Below are positions 58,619 through 64,000 of a stretch of 64,000 nucleotides of DNA, piece by piece (within the stretch, counting starts at the first letter, position 1; each line of letters opens with the position of its first letter). The stretch lies in assembly GCF_000328665.1 (NCBI RefSeq), contig NC_019977.1, forward strand, positions 1,914,011-1,978,010, given 5' to 3'. Both the position numbers and the translations under genes were made by a program. The stretch is from Methanomethylovorans hollandica DSM 15978. GTDB taxonomy: Archaea > Halobacteriota > Methanosarcinia > Methanosarcinales > Methanosarcinaceae. The notes below the pieces were generated by a model. The model was given only the letters and a program-made list of their open reading frames with translations. It made no database searches and was not told the DNA's origin.

Positions 58619-59839
58619 CTACCTGCCATGTTCGACCTCAACCTTTTCAATAACATCACAAATTATAGTACCATCAGTGACCCTTAGATCAAGCCTGGAG
58701 CCTGCTTGTACGGCACCGATACTCTTGACAACGACCTCACGGGACATTGCTATGCAGTATCCTCTTTCCAGAGTATTGAGCGGATTCACCGCATTCATAC
58801 GGCCTGCCAGCACCTTAAGCAGCATTTCTCTGGACCCAAGATAATATTTCACATCCTTTTCCATAGCTGTAACCAGCTCATCAATTCTTTGATAACGCTG
58901 ATCGATCATTTCCCGAAGCTTGTCCGGTTCCAGAGAATCATACATATGATCAAGCCTGGAGTTAAGGTCTGCAATCTTACGAGTTGCAGCATACTCAAGC
59001 CTCTGGAGCATAGAATCCATGAACCTTTTAAGTTCCACTCTGTCAGGGACTACAAGTTCTGCCGCAGCAGACGGTGTAGGCGCCCGCAGGTCAGCGGTAA
59101 AATCGGCAATTGTATAATCGGTTTCGTGGCCCACAGCGGAAACCACAGGTATCCTTGAGTTGAAAATGGCCCTTGCGACGATCTCCTCATTGAAGGGCCA
59201 CAGATCCTCCAATGAACCACCGCCTCTGCCAACTATTATAACATCAACATCTGCTCTGTTTAGAAGCTCAATAGAGTCAGCAATGCTTTGTGCAGCTGCA
59301 TCCCCCTGCACAAGGCATGGTGCCAGCAGCACATGCACCGGATATCTCCGGCCCAGCACATTGATGATGTCATGGACTGCAGCACCTGTTGGAGAAGTAG
59401 AGATACCGACCCTTTTGGGAAACCTGGGTATAGGTCTTTTGCGGCTCTGCTCAAAAAGACCTTCATCTTCCAGTTTCTTTTTTAGCTGCTCAAATATCCT
59501 GAACATTTCTCCTATACCATCCGGGCGCATGTCCAGGACCTTCAGCTGATATTGTCCCCTGACGGTATACACATCCACAGAACCATACAATATAACTGCC
59601 ATGGAATCCTCAGGATCGAACTTAAGAGTCCGATTGGTCTGCCTGAAACTGACACAGCTTATCTGGCTCCCCTTATCCTTCAGTGTAAAATAATAATGGC
59701 CTGAGCTGTGTTTTTTGAGATTGGAGATCTCACCCCGCACCCACACTTCCCGCAGTCTGGGATCATTGACAAGTAGAGACCTTATGGTTTCATTGAGCAT
59801 TGAAACACTAAATATACCCATTGGATTCTCAGACATCAT
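58619..59839 (-). CDS. xseA: Exodeoxyribonuclease VII large subunit
   Basis: The 406 aa nuclease has an N-terminal OB-fold (VWVRGEISNLKKHSSGHYYF, TLKDKGSQISCVSFR), the catalytic domain with ISTSPTGAAVHDII and VGRGGGSLEDLWPFNEE, and a C-terminal helical region that binds XseB. It degrades single-stranded DNA in both directions. ExoVII is bacterial in origin, so its presence in an archaeon points to old transfer. An AT box about 25 bp upstream of 59839 suggests a leaderless mRNA. Confidence 0.95.
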   Translation of the reverse strand: MMSENPMGIFSVSMLNETIRSLLVNDPRLREVWVRGEISNLKKHSSGHYYFTLKDKGSQISCVSFRQTNRTLKFDPEDSMAVILYGSVDVYTVRGQYQLKVLDMRPDGIGEMFRIFEQLKKKLEDEGLFEQSRKRPIPRFPKRVGISTSPTGAAVHDIINVLGRRYPVHVLLAPCLVQGDAAAQSIADSIELLNRADVDVIIVGRGGGSLEDLWPFNEEIVARAIFNSRIPVVSAVGHETDYTIADFTADLRAPTPSAAAELVVPDRVELKRFMDSMLQRLEYAATRKIADLNSRLDHMYDSLEPDKLREMIDQRYQRIDELVTAMEKDVKYYLGSREMLLKVLAGRMNAVNPLNTLERGYCIAMSREVVVKSIGAVQAGSRLDLRVTDGTIICDVIEKVEVEHGR

Positions 59840-59990
59840 AGATGAGGAGTAATTAACTACTATTTATGTTAATGCAAGGATGGTGAAAGTGTTTTATAAT
59901 AATACCAACGTTTAAATAAGTTCATTCTAATTTAGAAATGTCAAATTTGAGGGATAGAGAGATATTTCTTACGTTTTACAGCTTTTCTGA

Positions 59991-60983
<993 letters not shown>

Positions 60984-61095
60984 ACCTGTTTCATCTTTTT
61001 TTTATCCTTTTTTGATCAGGATGGCAGTGCACCATCCTTTGGACCCACATGCATTTTGAGGGAAATGCGGTGGGAAAAATGGAATAAGTGAAAAC

Positions 61096-62187
61096 ATGGA
61101 CGAGAATAAATTTCACATAATGATAGGCACAAAGGGACAGCTTATAAAAATGGCGCCCATTATGCTGGAAATGGACAGAAGAGGAATAAAGTATAATTTC
61201 ATTAATGCTGCTCAACACACAAAAATACTTTATGACATTATTGGTGTGTTTGGCCTGAAACAGCCTGATATCGTACTTAACAAGAATAGCAAAGATGTGG
61301 CAAATGTGCTGGATATGGCCGTATGGCTATCAAAAGTGACACTCAATTCCTTTTCACAGGACGGGCTGCCAAAAAAGAACGATATCTGCCTGATCCATGG
61401 AGATCCGATCCCTGCTTCTTTCGGGGCCCTGCTGACTAAATTGCACCGGGCTAAGATCGCACACATTGAATCGGGAGAAAGGACCCATAATATGTTTAAT
61501 CCTTTTCCTGAAGAACTGTCCAGAAGAATGATAGACCGGATGGCTGACTACCTTTTCACCTCTTCTGAAGAATCTTATAACAACGTCATCAAACAGGGAG
61601 TGAAAGGGGAGATAATAAATCTGGGATATAATACTGTGATCGATGCGATACGTTTTGCCATCACTAACCCCCATAAGGTCACCTTCAGACCCGAACCCGG
61701 ATATGTGCTTGTAAACGTACATAGGGTAGAGAACCTTTATTCAAAAGAAAGACTGGATATCATCATATCCACAATCGAAAAGATCGCTGAGAATGAAAGG
61801 GTGCTTATGATCATGCACGAGCCTTTAAAGAACAGGCTTCAGAAAGTGAATATGCTTGACAGACTTAAAGGATATGAGAACCTCCGGATGATACCGCTCC
61901 AGGATTATGTGACCAACATTGATCTGATAAAGAACAGTAAATATATAGTGAACGATGGAGGCGCACCACAGCTGGAGTCCTACTTTCTCAGCAGGCCCTG
62001 TCTGCTGATGAGAGGATTCATGGAACAGAGCGGTTACCCTAATGTCTGTCTTTCAAGATATGAAACCAGCATTATAGATGACTTCCTTAATAATTATAGT
62101 AATTATGAATTCGATGTGGACATCAATGCTCTTAAGAGTCCTTCTAAAGAAATAGTCGATATCTTGACAGAGAAAATGACCTTTTAA
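61096..62187 (+). CDS. UDP-GlcNAc 2-epimerase (WecB) family protein, divergent
   Basis: The 363 aa protein has the GT-B-like epimerase layout: IGTKGQLIKMAPIML at the N-terminus where typical members have GTRPExIK, IHGDPIPASFGALL, AHIESGERTHNMFNPFPEEL, RMADYLFTSSEESYNN, and VNVHRVENLY. The catalytic acidic and histidine positions seem kept, but the first loop differs (Lys-Gly-Gln for Arg-Pro-Glu), so the sugar nucleotide may not be UDP-GlcNAc. Last four bases overlap the convergent flippase gene. Confidence 0.83.
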   Translation: MDENKFHIMIGTKGQLIKMAPIMLEMDRRGIKYNFINAAQHTKILYDIIGVFGLKQPDIVLNKNSKDVANVLDMAVWLSKVTLNSFSQDGLPKKNDICLIHGDPIPASFGALLTKLHRAKIAHIESGERTHNMFNPFPEELSRRMIDRMADYLFTSSEESYNNVIKQGVKGEIINLGYNTVIDAIRFAITNPHKVTFRPEPGYVLVNVHRVENLYSKERLDIIISTIEKIAENERVLMIMHEPLKNRLQKVNMLDRLKGYENLRMIPLQDYVTNIDLIKNSKYIVNDGGAPQLESYFLSRPCLLMRGFMEQSGYPNVCLSRYETSIIDDFLNNYSNYEFDVDINALKSPSKEIVDILTEKMTF

Positions 62188-63431
62188 TGAGCATATTGTC
62201 TGTAAACGTATAAGGACGATACAACAAGCCCTAGCAAGCAAGCTGTACATGTGGCCATGGCCGCACCATCCACGCCGTATGAAGGAATAAGCGATCGGTT
62301 GAGAAATATATCAAGTACAAGTACAAACAAACTGATGAGCATTGAAATACGTGGTTTTCCAATGCCATTGATCACAGTAGTGAACAGAGAGAACAAACCA
62401 AAGAAACCCATGCCTATGGTAAGTACTCCCAATGCAGTAGAACCTGCTGAATACTGGTCCGAAAACAGGAAACTTAACACCTGTTCCGAAAAAAGGACTA
62501 TAAAAGAAGTAGAAGGAACAAGTACGAACATGGAATACTTCACTGATTTTATGATCTGCCGGATCATTTGGGATCTGTCATTGTGTACTGACATGCTTGA
62601 GATCGCGGGGAACAGAGCTCCATATATGCCTGCAATGATGAAAAAAGGCACTTTTGAGATGGTAGATACTGCAGAATAGATACCTGCATCCATGTCTGTC
62701 AGATAGGCCTTGACAAAGAAAAGATCAAAGTTCAGAATCAGGTTAGTAGCTGCTGAATAGAACACAATGGGAGTTGCAAAATTCAGTATGGTCCGTGCAG
62801 AGACCATACTGTGCCCATTGCTCGATGCCTGTAGCCGATCATCAGCAGAATGGACAAGATGGAGAGAAAGAAACATAATGGCCACTGATGATAGTATAAA
62901 ACCGCTTATTGCACCATAAAGTGCATAGGAAGTTAATGCAAAACCTAGTATGAACAGTACCTTAAAAACTGAATATAGGATTAACATTAATGATTGTTTG
63001 CCATATTCCTTTAACCCGTTGAAATAACCAATATACAGGGCTTGTAATGCATAAGCTGGAACAATGAAAGAAGAGAGCTTCAGATAGGGAGCCATGCCCG
63101 GATCGTTCAACATGGTCGCGAGCTGGTCGGCAAAGGAATAATAGGCAATGAACATGATCAGACTGAACGTCAATTGCATATTTTGTGCAGTGCGCTTAAC
63201 ATGTAATTCATTACCATCACCTTGAGCCACGTATTTAGAAACGGCCTGTGGTATACCCGTTGAAAGGATAAGATTGACCATTGTCATAAGTGAAATGACA
63301 ACTGCATATAGGCCATAATCCTCTGGACCTAAGAGTCTGCCTAATCCAATATGTGTTGCATAGCCCGAAAGGACAAAAGAGATCTGAGCTGCTATTAAAA
63401 AGATAGTTCCGTGTCTTAAACTATGTTTCAT
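62184..63431 (-). CDS. Polysaccharide/oligosaccharide flippase (Wzx/MATE-like)
   Basis: The protein of about 415 aa has roughly twelve membrane helices. LLGPEDYGLYAVVISLMTMV near the N-terminus and GIPQAVSKYVAQG are typical of polysaccharide biosynthesis flippases of the MVF superfamily. It moves lipid-linked sugars across the membrane. The ATG at 63431 (MKHSLRHG) has AAAGGT upstream and is preferred to 63455. Confidence 0.9.
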   Translation of the reverse strand: MKHSLRHGTIFLIAAQISFVLSGYATHIGLGRLLGPEDYGLYAVVISLMTMVNLILSTGIPQAVSKYVAQGDGNELHVKRTAQNMQLTFSLIMFIAYYSFADQLATMLNDPGMAPYLKLSSFIVPAYALQALYIGYFNGLKEYGKQSLMLILYSVFKVLFILGFALTSYALYGAISGFILSSVAIMFLSLHLVHSADDRLQASSNGHSMVSARTILNFATPIVFYSAATNLILNFDLFFVKAYLTDMDAGIYSAVSTISKVPFFIIAGIYGALFPAISSMSVHNDRSQMIRQIIKSVKYSMFVLVPSTSFIVLFSEQVLSFLFSDQYSAGSTALGVLTIGMGFFGLFSLFTTVINGIGKPRISMLISLFVLVLDIFLNRSLIPSYGVDGAAMATCTACLLGLVVSSLYVYRQYAH

Positions 63432-63455
63432 TTTTACCTTTGAACATATATGCAT

Positions 63456-63839
63456 TCTATTATCTGAAAAAAATGATCTTAATGGTGTTTGACCTATGTG
63501 CGAATGTTGCTATATTTTATGAAACTTGCCTGCTTTTTTCACTGCAAAGTATTGATATGAGGATACAGTAGATGATACAATAGATATAAGACCTGTAGGG
63601 AATGCCCAGCTCGAGAAAATAAGCTCAGCTTTCTTCTTCCTCCTGAGCTCATTAAGGCCCGTATCCCGCTACATGAGGACATAGAACAGATGAGATCAGA
63701 CCCTTCTTCACATACTTCTGTCCTATTTCCAATATCCATCGGGTCCGGTAGTCATCTTTTTTCCGTGGAAAAGATGATTTTATTACAAAGACACTCATGA
63801 GAGAATTTTATAATGCCGGTGTATCTGGATAAATTGCAA
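63456..63839. other. Intergenic region with stem-loop
   Basis: About 380 bp between the flippase start and the glycosyltransferase end, both on the minus strand. A hairpin TCATCTTTT (63752-63760) / AAAAGATGA (63769-63777) with an 8-base loop is followed on the plus strand by TTTTATT; on the minus strand it lies 60 bp after the glycosyltransferase stop. A short open frame at 63539-63739 has odd composition and is not called as a gene. Confidence 0.5.
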
Positions 63840-64000
63840 TTATTCCATTTCTATTTTCTTTAAACGGTACAGTATTTCCTCCTCCCTTATCCGCTGATAC
63901 TTCAGCGTGTCAGCGATCAGACCGAATACGAGTATCTGTAAACCGGTAAGACATAACATCGTTGTAAGTATGGCGTAGGAGATGTTTGGGACTACAGCCC
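63840..64000 (-). CDS. Membrane glycosyltransferase, C-terminal end (partial)
   Basis: Reading the minus strand from the window end gives a frame whose last part is LTGLQILVFGLIADTLKYQR followed by IREEEILYRLKKIEME and the TAA. A C-terminal membrane helix ending GLIAD and then a basic tail are typical of family 2 glycosyltransferases of the dolichyl-phosphate mannose synthase type in archaea. Only about 50 codons lie in the window. It fits the polysaccharide locus. Confidence 0.65.
   Translation of the reverse strand, partial: AVVPNISYAILTTMLCLTGLQILVFGLIADTLKYQRIREEEILYRLKKIEME

Noticed and set aside
63539-63739. 66-codon minus-strand frame in the last intergenic region
   Set aside because: Composition is Ser/Leu-rich without a family, and no start signal is visible; treated as intergenic.

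Overview
The window is a chromosomal segment of a methanogenic archaeon, most likely of the Methanosarcinaceae. Reasons: split RNA polymerase A'/A'' followed by the archaeal str-type translation operon; archaeal lipid genes (geranylgeranyl reductase family, CDP-archaeol synthase); a Methanococcoides-type form II/III RuBisCO; a methanosarcinal FilR1/DUF1724 regulator; split CcmF; a stand-alone homologue of formylmethanofuran dehydrogenase subunit C. Genus is an inference: Methanomethylovorans, Methanolobus or Methanococcoides-like organisms would fit.

Layout. 1-9.75 kb: tail of rpoB, then rpoA1, rpoA2, rpl30e, nusA, rps12, rps7, fusA (EF-2), a hairpin, tuf (EF-1alpha) and rps10, ending in a clear stem-loop terminator. 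10-15.3 kb: a DEAD-box helicase behind a long AT-rich upstream region, tRNA-Arg(CCG), a membrane-anchored alpha/beta hydrolase, a HAD phosphatase, a geranylgeranyl-reductase-family flavoprotein and an ACT-domain regulator. 15.5-20.3 kb: a candidate Re-citrate synthase facing an isocitrate dehydrogenase with an NADP-type signature (together a route to 2-oxoglutarate), a TatD-like hydrolase and glycerate 2-kinase. 20.5-23.1 kb: a compact redox-looking cluster of divergent HxlR regulator, cupin, CGGC-domain protein, unusual ferredoxin and FwdC/GltB-type beta-helix protein. 23-33.7 kb: a decayed histidine kinase, msrA, pyruvate kinase, a very large FAD/Fe-S D-lactate-dehydrogenase/HdrD-type fusion with a methionine-proline-rich tail, a 50-residue DUF1328 membrane protein, uvrA and purB.

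33.8-46.7 kb is more accessory: a 1078-residue exported TPR protein, azlCD, form II/III RuBisCO, a DMT transporter, small conserved proteins, a Schlafen/AlbA_2 protein, one insertion sequence with a frame-disrupted transposase, a DUF2227-like membrane protein, a FilR1-type regulator and a short lipoprotein made almost entirely of N-glycosylation sequons. 46.8-52.4 kb: an MFS exporter and an autoregulated TetR-ABC-permease-secreted-protein operon, followed by a SHOCT-domain remnant and tRNA-Leu(CAG). 52.4-59.8 kb: argF, purD, pyrE, carS, the two halves of CcmF in reversed order, and exonuclease VII (xseA-xseB). 60-64 kb: the beginning of a surface-polysaccharide locus (gmd, a wecB-like epimerase, a flippase, the end of a membrane glycosyltransferase).

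No CRISPR array, rRNA or replication origin was seen. The best candidates for something under-described are the 20.5-23.1 kb cluster, the Met-Pro tail of the 1015-residue oxidoreductase, the sequon-repeat lipoprotein, and the exporter operon with its co-translated secreted partner. All functional statements are from reading motifs and context; no database search was run.
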